Shown here: positions 25,089 to 33,705 of the stretch, piece by piece | Numbering within the stretch: position 1 is the stretch's first letter | Layout of the letters: every line of letters starts with the position of its first letter | NCBI GenBank assembly: GCA_000023405.1 | Contig: CP001643.1 | Coordinates: forward strand, 1,116,001 to 1,180,000 | Direction: 5' to 3' | Origin: Brachybacterium faecium DSM 4810 | Lineage (GTDB): Bacteria; Actinomycetota; Actinomycetes; Actinomycetales; Dermabacteraceae | DNA length: 64,000 bases | Notes under the pieces: generated by a model | Database searches by the model: none | What the model was told of the DNA's origin: nothing | What the model saw: only the letters and a program-made list of their open reading frames with translations | Position numbers and translations under genes: made by a program

Positions 25089-25994
25089 ATGAGCACCGAC
25101 CCCGCCGAGTCCGACACGACGACCGCCTCGAGCACGCTCGAGGCGGTCGTCGCCGCGCCTGAACCCCCGGAGGAGCACGCCAAGCGACGCGGCGCGGGGC
25201 GCAACCTCCCCGCCGCGATCGCCGTCGGCGCCGCCCTGCTGATCCTCCTGGTCGGGGCCGTGTTCGTCGTGCCGCAGGCCTTCCCGGTGGTGGCCGCGAT
25301 CGCGATGTCCCTGGCCGTCCTCGAGCTGACCCGCGCCCTCGCCCACGGGGGTCTGCAGCTGCCGGCGGTGCCGCTGCTGGTGGGCGTGATCGGGATGGTC
25401 GTCTCCACCGTCGTGTTCGGGGCGGAGGGGCTGCTGGTCGCCACCGCCGCGGCCGTGTGCGTGCTCATCCTGTGGCGGGTCAGCGAATCGATGGGCCTCA
25501 GCGCGCTGCGCGACGTCGCCGGGGGAGTGTTCGCCCTGGCCTGGGTGCCGTTCCTCGGCTGCTTCCTGCTGCTGCTTTTCGCCCGCGAGGACGGCGCGAT
25601 GCTCGTGCTGCTGGCCGTGCTCGGGCCGGTCGGCAACGACATCGGCGGGTACGTGGCCGGGGTGCTGTTCGGCACGCACCCGATGGCGCCGCGGATCAGT
25701 CCGAAGAAGAGCTGGGAGGGGTTCGCCGGATCCCTGCTGCTGGGCACCGCCGCCGTCACCGCGGTGGGCACCCTCGCGCTCGACCTGCCCTGGCCGGTCG
25801 CCGTCGCGATCGGCGGGGTGCTCGTGCTCGTCTCCACCGGCGGCGACCTCTCCCAGTCGCTGCTCAAACGCGACCTGGGCATCAAGGACATGGGGCATCT
25901 GCTGCCCGGCCACGGGGGAGTGCTGGACCGGATCGACTCGATCCTGCTGGCCGCCCCCACCACCTACATCATGCTGGAGGTACTGCTGCCATGA
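25089..25994 (+). CDS. cdsA: Phosphatidate cytidylyltransferase
   Basis: Makes CDP-diacylglycerol from phosphatidate and CTP at the membrane. 301 residues with about eight membrane helices after a 40-residue soluble start. The family signature (KRDLGIKDMGHLLPGHGG then DRIDS) is at about 260-284, and SPKKSWEG lies near 205. Overlaps rlmN by ATGA. It follows frr as in most bacteria. Confidence 0.95.
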   Translation: MSTDPAESDTTTASSTLEAVVAAPEPPEEHAKRRGAGRNLPAAIAVGAALLILLVGAVFVVPQAFPVVAAIAMSLAVLELTRALAHGGLQLPAVPLLVGVIGMVVSTVVFGAEGLLVATAAAVCVLILWRVSESMGLSALRDVAGGVFALAWVPFLGCFLLLLFAREDGAMLVLLAVLGPVGNDIGGYVAGVLFGTHPMAPRISPKKSWEGFAGSLLLGTAAVTAVGTLALDLPWPVAVAIGGVLVLVSTGGDLSQSLLKRDLGIKDMGHLLPGHGGVLDRIDSILLAAPTTYIMLEVLLP

Positions 25995-27280
25995 ACGCCC
26001 CCGAGGATCCGAAGGGACGCCCCGCCCCGACCCCGGTCGCGCTGTCGACCACGCCCGACCTCTCCCGCGAGGCGGTGCCCGGGCAGAAGGTCGCCCTGGC
26101 CCCCGGCCAGCTGCAGATGCGGCCCTCCCGCCGCGGGAAGCCGCCCGTGCACCTCGCGGACCTCTCGCTCACCGAGCGGGTCGCCGCCGTCGAGGAGATG
26201 GGCCTGCCGGGCTTCCGCGCCAAGCAGCTGTCGGTCCACTACTTCGAGCACTTCACCACCGCTGCGGAGGACCTCACGGACCTTCCCCGCGACCGTCGCG
26301 ACGAGCTCGTCGAACGCTTCTTCCCGCCGCTGCTGACCCAGGTGTCCCGCCAGTCCGCCGATCACGGCGCCACCCAGAAGTTCCTCTGGCAGCTGTTCGA
26401 CGGCCCGATGGTCGAGTCGGTGCTCATGCGCTACAGCGACCGCAACACGCTGTGCATCTCCTCCGAGGCGGGCTGCGGCATGAACTGCCCCTTCTGCGCC
26501 ACGGGCCAGATGGGCCTGACCCGCAACCTCTCCGCCGCGGAGATCCTCGAACAGGTGCGCATCGCCAACCGGATGCTCGCCCGCGAGGAGCTGCCCGGCG
26601 GGCCCGGCCGCGTGAACAACATCGTGTTCATGGGGATGGGGGAGCCGCTGGCGAACTACCGCCCCGTGGCCACCGTCTGCAAGCGCCTGAACGCTCCCGC
26701 GCCGGAGGGCTTCGGGATGGGCGCCCGCCACATCACCGTCTCCACCGTGGGCCTGGCCCCGGCGGTGCGCAAGCTCACCGCCGAGAAGATCCCGGTCACC
26801 CTCGCAGTCTCGCTGCACGCGCCCGACGACGCCCTGCGCGACGAGCTGGTCCCCATCAACACGCGCTTCGACGTGGACGAGATCCTCGACGCGGCCTGGG
26901 AGTACTTCGAGGCCACCGGTCGCCGGGTGAGCATCGAGTACGCGCTGATCCGCGACATCAACGACCAGCAGCACCGGGCGCAGCTGCTCGCCGAGCGCCT
27001 GATCGCCAAGGGCGGCGCCCACTGGGTGCACGTCAACCCGATCCCCCTCAACCCGGTCAAGGGCTCGAAGTGGACCGCCTCGGACCCGCAGGTGGAGAAG
27101 ACCTTCGTGGAGACCCTGCGGGACAACGGCATCTCCGCGACGATCCGCGACACCCGCGGCTCCGACATCGACGGCGCCTGCGGCCAGCTCGCCGCCGAGG
27201 TCATCGAGACCGACACCCACCGCGAGGACCGCGAAGCGAGGGTCGCGCGCGTCGAGGCGATCGCCGCCGCGACGGACTGA
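25991..27280 (+). CDS. rlmN: Dual-specificity RNA methyltransferase RlmN
   Basis: Radical-SAM enzyme that methylates C2 of A2503 in 23S rRNA and A37 in some tRNAs. 429 residues; the cluster cysteines are C162, C166 and C169 in CGMNCPFC. Also MGMGEPLANY, STVGLAPAVRKL, VSLHAP, NPIPLNPVKGSKW, and the late IRDTRGSDIDGACGQL carrying the methyl-carrier Cys. The first 50 residues are a non-conserved Pro-rich start. Overlaps cdsA; a tiny DivIVA-like ORF follows after 15 nt. Confidence 0.95.
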   Translation: MNAPEDPKGRPAPTPVALSTTPDLSREAVPGQKVALAPGQLQMRPSRRGKPPVHLADLSLTERVAAVEEMGLPGFRAKQLSVHYFEHFTTAAEDLTDLPRDRRDELVERFFPPLLTQVSRQSADHGATQKFLWQLFDGPMVESVLMRYSDRNTLCISSEAGCGMNCPFCATGQMGLTRNLSAAEILEQVRIANRMLAREELPGGPGRVNNIVFMGMGEPLANYRPVATVCKRLNAPAPEGFGMGARHITVSTVGLAPAVRKLTAEKIPVTLAVSLHAPDDALRDELVPINTRFDVDEILDAAWEYFEATGRRVSIEYALIRDINDQQHRAQLLAERLIAKGGAHWVHVNPIPLNPVKGSKWTASDPQVEKTFVETLRDNGISATIRDTRGSDIDGACGQLAAEVIETDTHREDREARVARVEAIAAATD

Positions 27281-27295
27281 CCGGGGAGCGCATCG

Positions 27296-27472
27296 ATGGA
27301 CGTCCGCTTCACCGCCGCCCGGTTCCGCCCGGGATGCGACATGACCGAGGTCGACGACTTCCTCGACTCGGTCCTCGCACCGCGCCACGAGCGCCCGCAC
27401 GCCTCCCCGTCCCGCCCCGCCCACGCCGCTACAGTGGGACCCCGACAGCACCGAGGAAGGATCCACTGGTGA
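27296..27472 (+). CDS. Mini DivIVA-motif ORF (58 residues)
   Basis: A short ORF with GGGGAG about 7 nt before its ATG. Its first 27 residues (VRFTAARFRPGCDMTEVDDFLDSVL) match the DivIVA/Wag31 N-terminal motif. The remainder is Arg/His/Pro-rich and low complexity and reads through the -10 box TACAGT (27430-27435) of the next gene. The stop overlaps the next start (GTGA). It could be a real small protein, a degraded copy of the next gene's repeat, or a coupling ORF. No function assigned. Confidence 0.5.
   Translation: MDVRFTAARFRPGCDMTEVDDFLDSVLAPRHERPHASPSRPAHAATVGPRQHRGRIHW
27430..27435 (+). promoter_or_regulatory. -10 box for the DivIVA-repeat gene
   Basis: TACAGT about 34 nt before the GTG at 27469, with GAGGAAGG between. 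It lies inside the preceding mini ORF. Confidence 0.45.
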
Positions 27473-28017
27473 GCACATCGTTCGAGCGTGTCTCGCGCTT
27501 CAGCGTCGGATATGACATGCGCGAGGTCGACGCGTTCCTCTCCCGCGCCCGCACCGCCTACGAGGGGCGCGACCCCTCCTTCACCGGGAGCGACATCACC
27601 GCCGCCAGCTTCGGCACGGAGCGCGGCGGCTACGACATGCGCGTGGTCGACGAGGCGCTGGACCGGCTCTCGGACGCCTTCGCCCTCCAGGCCCGGGACG
27701 ACGCGATCGCCGAGCACGGCGAGGAGTCGTGGATCGCGCAGCTCACCGAGCGCGCCGAGGTGCTCAAGGAACGGCTCGAACGCCCCGCCGGCGACCGCTT
27801 CGCGCCCGCCGCCCAGGGAGAGCCCGCCTACGACCGGGCCGATGTCGACGCGCTCTGCGACCAGCTCGTCGCCTACTTCACCGACGGCCACCCGATGAGC
27901 GTGGACGATGTGCGCCGCGCCGCCTTCGGCCGTCGCCGCGGCTCGGACGGGTACCGCGAGGCCGTGGTCGACGTGTACCTCGATCATGTCGCGGACGTGA
28001 TGGCCTCCGTGCCGTGA
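27469..28017 (+). CDS. DivIVA-domain repeat protein
   Basis: A 182-residue protein with three DivIVA-like motifs: FSVGYDMREVDAFLSRA (residues 10-26), GGYDMRVVDEALDRL (near 53-67) and GSDGYREAVVDVYLDHVADVM near the C-terminus. A helical, charged stretch lies between. DivIVA proteins bind curved membrane and recruit polar or septal wall machinery, but this one lacks the long coiled coil of Wag31, so it is more likely a small scaffold or adaptor. Both ends are coupled (GTGA overlaps with the mini ORF and with dxr). Confidence 0.75.
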   Translation: MSTSFERVSRFSVGYDMREVDAFLSRARTAYEGRDPSFTGSDITAASFGTERGGYDMRVVDEALDRLSDAFALQARDDAIAEHGEESWIAQLTERAEVLKERLERPAGDRFAPAAQGEPAYDRADVDALCDQLVAYFTDGHPMSVDDVRRAAFGRRRGSDGYREAVVDVYLDHVADVMASVP

Positions 28018-29219
28018 CCGGGACCGTCGACCGTCGGCTCGTCCTGCTGGGCGCGACCGGCTCCATCGGCGCCCAGGCGCTGGACGTCCTCACCCGCTAC
28101 CCGCAGCTCGCCCGCCTGCACGGGCTCGCCGTCGGCGGCTCCCGGCCCGAGCTCGTCGCCGCGCAGGTCCTCGCCCACCGCCCCGAGCACCTGGTCGTCT
28201 CCGACCCGGAGCGTGCCGAGGCCGTCGAGGCCGCCGTGCACGCCGCCTGCCGGGACGCCGCCCAGGCCCCGCCCCGCCTCGAGACGGGCCAGGACGCCGT
28301 CATCGCCCTGGCCGGCGCGCTCGGCGAGGGCGACGTGGTCCTCAACGCGATCACCGGCTCCGTCGGCCTGCTGCCCACCCTCGCCGCCCTCGCCTCCGGG
28401 GCGCGCCTCGCGCTGGCGAACAAGGAGTCCCTCGTCGTCGGCGGGCACCTGGTCACCGACGCCGCCGCGCCGGGGCAGATCCTCCCCGTGGACTCCGAGC
28501 ACACCGCGATCGCACAGGCCCTGGCCGGGGTGCGCCACGAGCACATCGAGCACCTGGTCGTCACCGCCTCCGGCGGCCCGTTCCGCGGCCGCAGCCGGGA
28601 GCAGCTGGCCGCCGTCACGCCCGAGCAGGCGCTCGCCCACCCCACCTGGTCGATGGGCCGGGTGATCACCACGAACTCCGCGACCCTGGTCAACAAGGCG
28701 CTCGAGGTGATCGAGGCCTGCTTCCAGTTCGACCTGCCCGAGGAGCGGGTGGAAGTGGTGGTCCACCCCCAGTCGATCGTGCACTCGATGGTCACGCTGG
28801 TGGACGGCTCCACCATCGCGCAGGCCAGCCCGCCGGACATGCGCCACGCCATCGGCTGGGCGCTGGCCCATCCGGAGAAGCTGCCCGGGCTGGCCGCGGC
28901 GCTGGACTTCCGCACCGCCCAGTCCTGGACCTTCGAACCGGTGGACGAGGAGACCTTCGACGCGATCGCCCTCGCGCGCGCCGCCCATCGCGAGGGCGGG
29001 GGAGCGATGGCCGTGTACAACGCCGTGAACGAGGAGGCCGTGGACGCGTTCTTCACCGGCGACCTCGACTTCCTCGGCATCACCGGGCTGATCCGGGCCG
29101 TGCTCGAGCACCCCGGGCGACCGCGCGCCGAGCGCGCCGGCGGGGTCGAGGCCCTGCTGGCCGTCGAGGCGTGGGCGCGCAGCGCGGCGCAGGCGCTGCT
29201 CACCGCGCCGGAGCGCTGA
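28014..29219 (+). CDS. dxr: 1-deoxy-D-xylulose 5-phosphate reductoisomerase
   Basis: Second step of the MEP isoprenoid pathway (DXP to MEP, NADPH-dependent). 401 residues: GATGSIG at about 13-19, LANKESLVVGG, PVDSEHTAI, ASGGPFR, HPTWSMGRVITTNSATL and the late NAVNEEAVDAF. GTG overlaps the DivIVA gene stop. rseP follows after 2 nt and ispG, another MEP enzyme, is two genes on, as in mycobacteria. Confidence 0.96.
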   Translation: MTGTVDRRLVLLGATGSIGAQALDVLTRYPQLARLHGLAVGGSRPELVAAQVLAHRPEHLVVSDPERAEAVEAAVHAACRDAAQAPPRLETGQDAVIALAGALGEGDVVLNAITGSVGLLPTLAALASGARLALANKESLVVGGHLVTDAAAPGQILPVDSEHTAIAQALAGVRHEHIEHLVVTASGGPFRGRSREQLAAVTPEQALAHPTWSMGRVITTNSATLVNKALEVIEACFQFDLPEERVEVVVHPQSIVHSMVTLVDGSTIAQASPPDMRHAIGWALAHPEKLPGLAAALDFRTAQSWTFEPVDEETFDAIALARAAHREGGGAMAVYNAVNEEAVDAFFTGDLDFLGITGLIRAVLEHPGRPRAERAGGVEALLAVEAWARSAAQALLTAPER

Positions 29220-29221
29220 CC

Positions 29222-30565
29222 GTGCTGCTGTTCGGGCTCGGCATCGCGGTGGTCGGCCTGGGACTGGCCCTGTCGATCGCTCTGCACGAGCTGGGCCACC
29301 TGGTGCCCGCGAAGCTGTTCGGGGTGCGGGTCACCCAGTACATGATCGGCTTCGGCCCCACGCTGCTGTCCCGCACGCGGGGGGAGACCGAGTACGGCCT
29401 CAAGGCCATCCCGCTGGGCGGCTACATCCGCATGATCGGGATGTACCCGCCGCACAAGGGGGAGCCCGAGGGCACCATCCGGGAGGACTCCACCGGGCTG
29501 CTCCAGCAGATCACCGAGCTCTCCGACGAGGCGAAGGCCTACGAATCCGCGCAGTACGGGCCGGAGGACGCCCACCGCACCTTCGTCGCGCTGTCCGTGC
29601 CGAAGAAGCTCGTGGTGATGCTCGGCGGGCCCGCCATGAACCTGCTCATCTCCGTGGTGCTCATGCTCGTGCTGGTCAGCGGGATCGGCCTGCCGGCGAT
29701 CACTCCGACGGTGCAGTCGGTCTCCGAGTGCGTGGTCCCCGCCGATGCCCCGGCCGACGTGAGCTGCGTGGGGCGCCCACCGGCTCCGGCGCTCGCGGCC
29801 GGGATCCGCCCCGGCGACACGCTGCGGGAGATCGACGGCCACCGGATCCAGCGCTGGCAGGACGTCACCACGGCCGTGCGCGAGGCCGGGGACCGCGCCG
29901 TCGACGTGGTCGTCGAGAGGGACGGCGAGGAGCTGGAGCTGCAGGCGACGATGGTGGTCGATGACCGGCCGGTCCTCGACGAGGACGGCGCCGCCGTCCA
30001 CGACGCCGCAGGGGACCTGGTCACCGAGCAGGTCGGCTTCCTCGGCGTCGCCGGGACGCCGGATCTCGAGCCGCAGTCCCCGGCGGCGGTGCCGGAGATG
30101 GCGTGGACGGCCTTCACCGGGACGGGCCGGCTCGTGCTCACCCTGCCGGTGCGGCTGTGGGAGGTGGGGCAGGCCGCCTTCGGCAGCGCCGAGCGCGATC
30201 CCGACGGCCCGCTCGGCGTGGTCGGCGTCTCCCGCCTGGCGGGGGAGGTGGCCTCCGCCGAGCAGCCGGGCTTCGAGCTGCGGGAGAAGACCGGCACGAT
30301 GGTCTCGATGCTCGCCTCGCTGAACATGGCGCTGTTCGTGTTCAACCTGGTGCCGCTGCTGCCGCTGGACGGCGGGCACGTCGCCGGGGCGCTGCTCGAG
30401 GGGGCCCGTCGCTCCCTGGCCCGCCTGCGCGGCCGTCCCGATCCGGGACCGGTGGACATGTCGCGGATGCTGCCGGTGACCAACGCGGTCGCCCTCGTGC
30501 TCCTGGTGATGACGGTGCTGCTGCTGTATGCCGACATCGTCAAACCCATCACGCTGTTCCCCTGA
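29222..30565 (+). CDS. rseP: RseP/Rip1-like site-2 membrane metalloprotease
   Basis: A 447-residue intramembrane zinc protease. HELGH lies near residues 22-26 in the first membrane helix, a PDZ domain spans about 190-270 (GIRPGDTLREIDGHRI), and NLVPLLPLDGGH in a late helix supplies the third ligand. Family members cleave anti-sigma factors and other membrane proteins; the mycobacterial homologue at this locus (Rip1) releases several sigma factors. Start GTG 29222, 2 nt after dxr. A terminator at 30592-30615 follows. Confidence 0.93.
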   Translation: MLLFGLGIAVVGLGLALSIALHELGHLVPAKLFGVRVTQYMIGFGPTLLSRTRGETEYGLKAIPLGGYIRMIGMYPPHKGEPEGTIREDSTGLLQQITELSDEAKAYESAQYGPEDAHRTFVALSVPKKLVVMLGGPAMNLLISVVLMLVLVSGIGLPAITPTVQSVSECVVPADAPADVSCVGRPPAPALAAGIRPGDTLREIDGHRIQRWQDVTTAVREAGDRAVDVVVERDGEELELQATMVVDDRPVLDEDGAAVHDAAGDLVTEQVGFLGVAGTPDLEPQSPAAVPEMAWTAFTGTGRLVLTLPVRLWEVGQAAFGSAERDPDGPLGVVGVSRLAGEVASAEQPGFELREKTGTMVSMLASLNMALFVFNLVPLLPLDGGHVAGALLEGARRSLARLRGRPDPGPVDMSRMLPVTNAVALVLLVMTVLLLYADIVKPITLFP

Positions 30566-30591
30566 CGGGACGCCCCGAGCACGCGCTCCGC

Positions 30592-30615
30592 CGCCGGGGC
30601 CGACCGGCCCCGGCG
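30592..30615 (+). terminator. Terminator hairpin downstream of rseP
   Basis: CGCCGGGGCC (30592-30601) pairs with GGCCCCGGCG (30606-30615). Flanking GCACGCG and CGCGTGC extend the stem with a bulge. Confidence 0.65.
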
Positions 30616-30663
30616 CGCGTGCACCCGGCCGGGTCCCTGTGGGGAGGGCCACCACCGACGTGC

Positions 30664-30687
30664 AGGTGCGGTGGAGGTGACGCACCT
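30664..30687. repeat. Operator-like inverted repeat upstream of ispG
   Basis: AGGTGCG-N10-CGCACCT (arms 30664-30670 and 30681-30687), ending 27 nt before the ispG -10 box, over or just above the -35 region. Confidence 0.4.
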
Positions 30688-30714
30688 TCCCTCGCACGCG
30701 GGCGGCGGTGAGTC

Positions 30715-30720
30715 CATAAT
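30715..30720 (+). promoter_or_regulatory. ispG -10 box, leaderless GTG start
   Basis: CATAAT ends 6 nt before GTG 30727, and no ribosome site is present. Confidence 0.5.
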
Positions 30721-30726
30721 GATCAT

Positions 30727-31887
30727 GTGACTTCTGTGAGCCTCGGTATCCCCTCCGTCAAGCAGCCACCGCCGGTGCTCGCCCCCCGGCGGAAGACCCG
30801 CAAGGTCAAGCTCGGCGACCTCTACGTGGGCGGCGACGCACCGATCACGGTGCAGTCGATGACCACCACCCCCACGCACGACATCAACGCGACCCTGCAG
30901 CAGATCGCGGAGCTGACCACGGCGGGCTGCGACATCGTGCGCGTGGCCTGCCCCCGGCAGGAGGACGCCGACGCGCTGGTCGCGATCGCCGCGAAGTCCC
31001 CGATTCCGGTGATCGCCGACATCCACTTCCAGCCCAAGTACGTCTTCGCCGCGATCGAGGCCGGCTGCGCGGGGGTCCGCGTGAACCCCGGCAACATCCG
31101 CCGCTTCGACGACCAGGTCAAGGACATCGCCAAGGCCGCGAACGACCACGGCACCGCTCTGCGCATCGGCGTGAACGCCGGCAGCATCGACAAGCGCATG
31201 ATGACCGGCGACCGCGTCACCCCGGAGGCCCTGGTCGCCTCCGCGAAGTGGGAGGCCTCCCTCTTCGAGGAGCACGGCTTCCACGACTTCGGCATCTCCG
31301 TGAAGCACAACGACCCGATCATCATGGTCGAGGCGTACCGCCAGCTCTCCGAGGCGGGGGACTGGCCGCTGCACCTGGGCGTCACCGAGGCAGGGCCCGC
31401 CTTCCAGGGCACCATCAAGTCCTCCATCGCCTTCGGCATCCTGCTGGGCGAGGGCATCGGCGACACGATCCGCGTCTCGCTCTCGGCCCCGCCGGTCGAG
31501 GAGGTCAAGGTCGGCAACCAGATCCTGCAGTCGCTGAACCTCAAGCCGCGCAAGCTGGACATCGTCTCGTGCCCCTCCTGCGGCCGTGCCCAGGTGGACG
31601 TCTACACCCTCGCCGACAAGGTCACCGAGGGGCTCAAGCACCTCGAGGTGCCGCTGCGCGTGGCCGTGATGGGCTGCGTCGTCAACGGTCCGGGCGAGGC
31701 CCGCGAAGCGGATCTCGGCGTGGCCTCCGGCAACGGCAAGGGCCAGATCTTCGTCAAGGGCGAGGTCATCAAGACCGTCCCGGAGGAGGACATCGTCGAG
31801 ACCCTGCTGGCCGAGGCCAACCGGATCGCGGCCGAGATGGGCGAGGACGCGTCCGCCGGCAGCGCCCCGTCGGTCTCCGTGGGCTGA
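30727..31887 (+). CDS. ispG: 4-hydroxy-3-methylbut-2-enyl diphosphate synthase IspG (GcpE)
   Basis: Iron-sulphur enzyme of the MEP pathway. 386 residues: TIM-barrel part ([40 protein letters not shown]), then the C-terminal 4Fe-4S domain with C282 and C285 in CPSCG and C317 in [10 protein letters not shown]. Probably leaderless. The GNAT gene follows after 6 nt. Confidence 0.96.
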   Translation: MTSVSLGIPSVKQPPPVLAPRRKTRKVKLGDLYVGGDAPITVQSMTTTPTHDINATLQQIAELTTAGCDIVRVACPRQEDADALVAIAAKSPIPVIADIHFQPKYVFAAIEAGCAGVRVNPGNIRRFDDQVKDIAKAANDHGTALRIGVNAGSIDKRMMTGDRVTPEALVASAKWEASLFEEHGFHDFGISVKHNDPIIMVEAYRQLSEAGDWPLHLGVTEAGPAFQGTIKSSIAFGILLGEGIGDTIRVSLSAPPVEEVKVGNQILQSLNLKPRKLDIVSCPSCGRAQVDVYTLADKVTEGLKHLEVPLRVAVMGCVVNGPGEAREADLGVASGNGKGQIFVKGEVIKTVPEEDIVETLLAEANRIAAEMGEDASAGSAPSVSVG

Positions 31888-31893
31888 TCCGGC

Positions 31894-32769
31894 GTGTTCC
31901 GGCGCGGCGGGCGGGTCCGAGCGATCCGCTCCGGCGGGTACGACGCCGCGCTCGCGCTCGCCCTCACCGATCCCGTCGTCAACGCCCTGGCCGGGGCGCG
32001 TCTGCGGGAGGTCGCCCGCACCGGCGCGCTGCCGCAGGAGTTCTCGCTCGCCGGGGACGAGCAGCATCCGGAGGGGCTGCTGTGGCACGGGGTGAACCTC
32101 GCGCCGCTCTCCGCGACCCCGCGCGCCCTCGAGGACTTCGGGCGGCACCAGGCCTCCCGCGCCCGCCGTTCCAGCTCCGTGGTCGGTGACCGCCGCGCGG
32201 TCGAGACGCTCTGGCACGATCTGGCTGAGCCCTGGGGCGCCGGCGTGCGCGAATACCGCTGGAGCCAGCCGCTGCTGCTGGCCGAGGAACCGCCCGCACC
32301 GCAGCGGATCGCCCCTGGCGGCGCGACGGTGGGCGGCGAGGCGGGCCTGCGCCCCGCGGTCCCGGGGGAGGAGGAGGCGGTGTTCCCCGCCGCGGTCGCG
32401 ATGTTCCGCGAAGAGGTGGGGATCGACCCGCTCGCCGGGGACGGCGGCCGCTCCTACCGCGCCCGCGTGGCCGATCTGATCCGTCGGCGGCGCACCTATG
32501 TGGTGATCGAGGAGGGCGAGGTGCGGTTCAAGGCCGACGTCGGCGCGCTCTTCGGACCGGTCGCCCAGATCCACGGGGTATGGGTGCGTCCCGCGCACCG
32601 CGGCCGCGGCCTGGGCCGCGCCGGGATGGCGGAGCTGGTGCGCCAGGTGCGGCGGGACCATGCCCCGCAGGTCTCGCTCTACGTCAACGACTACAACGAG
32701 CCCGCGCGCCGCGCCTACGCCGCCGCCGGCTTCCGGCAGGTCGGCGAGCTCACCACCATCCTGTTCTGA
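31894..32769 (+). CDS. GNAT-family acetyltransferase with N-terminal DUF4081-like region
   Basis: A 291-residue protein. The C-terminal half is a GNAT fold: IHGVWVRPAHRGRGLGRAGMAELV holds the acetyl-CoA loop RGRGLG, and LYVNDYNEPARRAYAAAGF is the last helix-strand. The N-terminal half (DPVVNALAGARLREV) resembles the region paired with GNAT next to gcpE in mycobacteria (Rv2867c-like). The acceptor is unknown. GTG start 6 nt after the ispG stop, so co-transcribed. Confidence 0.82.
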   Translation: MFRRGGRVRAIRSGGYDAALALALTDPVVNALAGARLREVARTGALPQEFSLAGDEQHPEGLLWHGVNLAPLSATPRALEDFGRHQASRARRSSSVVGDRRAVETLWHDLAEPWGAGVREYRWSQPLLLAEEPPAPQRIAPGGATVGGEAGLRPAVPGEEEAVFPAAVAMFREEVGIDPLAGDGGRSYRARVADLIRRRRTYVVIEEGEVRFKADVGALFGPVAQIHGVWVRPAHRGRGLGRAGMAELVRQVRRDHAPQVSLYVNDYNEPARRAYAAAGFRQVGELTTILF

Positions 32770-32788
32770 CAGCCCGGGCGTGCAGCGC

Positions 32789-33625
32789 TCAGCCGGGTCG
32801 GTGGGCGGTGAGCACGAACTGCAGGGCGAGCCGGTCGGGATCCTCCCGCAGACGGAACCTCTCACCCTCGCGCACCATCAGCTCCGGCCACGGGCACCAG
32901 GCCGAGAACGGCGTCTCCTCGAAGGAGTCCAGCACCAGCCCGGCCTCGAGCACCGCGGTGAGGATCTCCCCGATCGAATGGTTCCACTGGTGGTTGACCC
33001 CGTGGGCGAACTCGGGCGCATCGGCCGGAGCCTCGACATAGCTGCCCGGCTCGTCCCAGGTCATCGGGTCGCGGCGCTGGAAGTACGGCTGCTCGATCCG
33101 CAGAGCCTCGCTCACGTCCTCGCCGACGGTCATGAACATCGGGTGGTCGTCGCGGATCATGAAGCGGCCGCCCGGTCGCAGCAGCGAGGCGATCACCCGC
33201 GCCCAGGCCGTCACGTCCGGCAGCCAGCACAGCACCCCGAGCGAGGTGTAGACCAGGTCGAACGAGCCCTCGACCGCCTCCCGGGCGTCATAGACGTTGG
33301 CCTCGACGAACTCGATCGCGGCGCCCGCGCGCTCGGCGATCGTGCGGGCGCGCCGGAGCGAACCGGGGGAGAGGTCCACCCCCACCACCCGCCGCGCCCC
33401 GAGGCGGGACAGGCTCACGGTGTCCGTCCCGAGGTGGCACTGCAGATGCGCGACGTCGAGCCCGGCCAGATCGCCGAGCCGCTCGCGCTCCTGGGCGACC
33501 TCGGGCGTGATCCGGGCAGGATCCTCCACCAGCTCCTCGATCCCGTATCCCGCCGCCTCGTGCAGCGCCGCGCGGTCGTCCCAGTTGGCGCGGTTGTCCT
33601 CGAACCAGCTCTGCGCAGTGCTCAT
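32789..33625 (-). CDS. Class I SAM-dependent methyltransferase
   Basis: A 278-residue cytosolic methyltransferase: motif I region (VAHLQCHLGTDTVSLSRLGARRVVGVDLSP in part), SFDLVYTSLGVLCWLP and LLRPGGRFMIRDDHP. Substrate unknown. It resembles the small-molecule methyltransferases often found singly in Micrococcales. ATG 33625 is preferred to GTG 33631: TACGGT (33632-33637, minus) lies 6 nt before the ATG, fitting a leaderless start. It is not part of the syntenic core and looks like a lineage-specific insertion. Confidence 0.85.
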   Translation of the reverse strand: MSTAQSWFEDNRANWDDRAALHEAAGYGIEELVEDPARITPEVAQERERLGDLAGLDVAHLQCHLGTDTVSLSRLGARRVVGVDLSPGSLRRARTIAERAGAAIEFVEANVYDAREAVEGSFDLVYTSLGVLCWLPDVTAWARVIASLLRPGGRFMIRDDHPMFMTVGEDVSEALRIEQPYFQRRDPMTWDEPGSYVEAPADAPEFAHGVNHQWNHSIGEILTAVLEAGLVLDSFEETPFSAWCPWPELMVREGERFRLREDPDRLALQFVLTAHRPG

Positions 33626-33631
33626 GGCCAC

Positions 33632-33637
33632 ACCGTA
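33632..33637 (-). promoter_or_regulatory. Methyltransferase -10 box, leaderless start
   Basis: TACGGT on the minus strand, 6 nt upstream of ATG 33625. Confidence 0.45.
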
Positions 33638-33693
33638 CGCAGCAGCGGAGACTCGGTCGACGTATTTCCCGGGCCCTCGGACGGGCCCCGCGC

Positions 33694-33699
33694 TACCGT
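33694..33699 (+). promoter_or_regulatory. P-loop gene -10 box, leaderless start
   Basis: TACCGT ends 6 nt before ATG 33706. It is divergent from the methyltransferase promoter 57 bp away. Confidence 0.45.
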
Positions 33700-33705
33700 G
33701 CCCGG

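Noticed and set aside
29539-32865. 1108-codon open frame on the minus strand
   Set aside because: It lies antisense to rseP, ispG and the GNAT gene, whose conserved motifs are certain. The product is low-complexity Arg/Gly/Asp-rich, as expected for shadow frames at this GC content.
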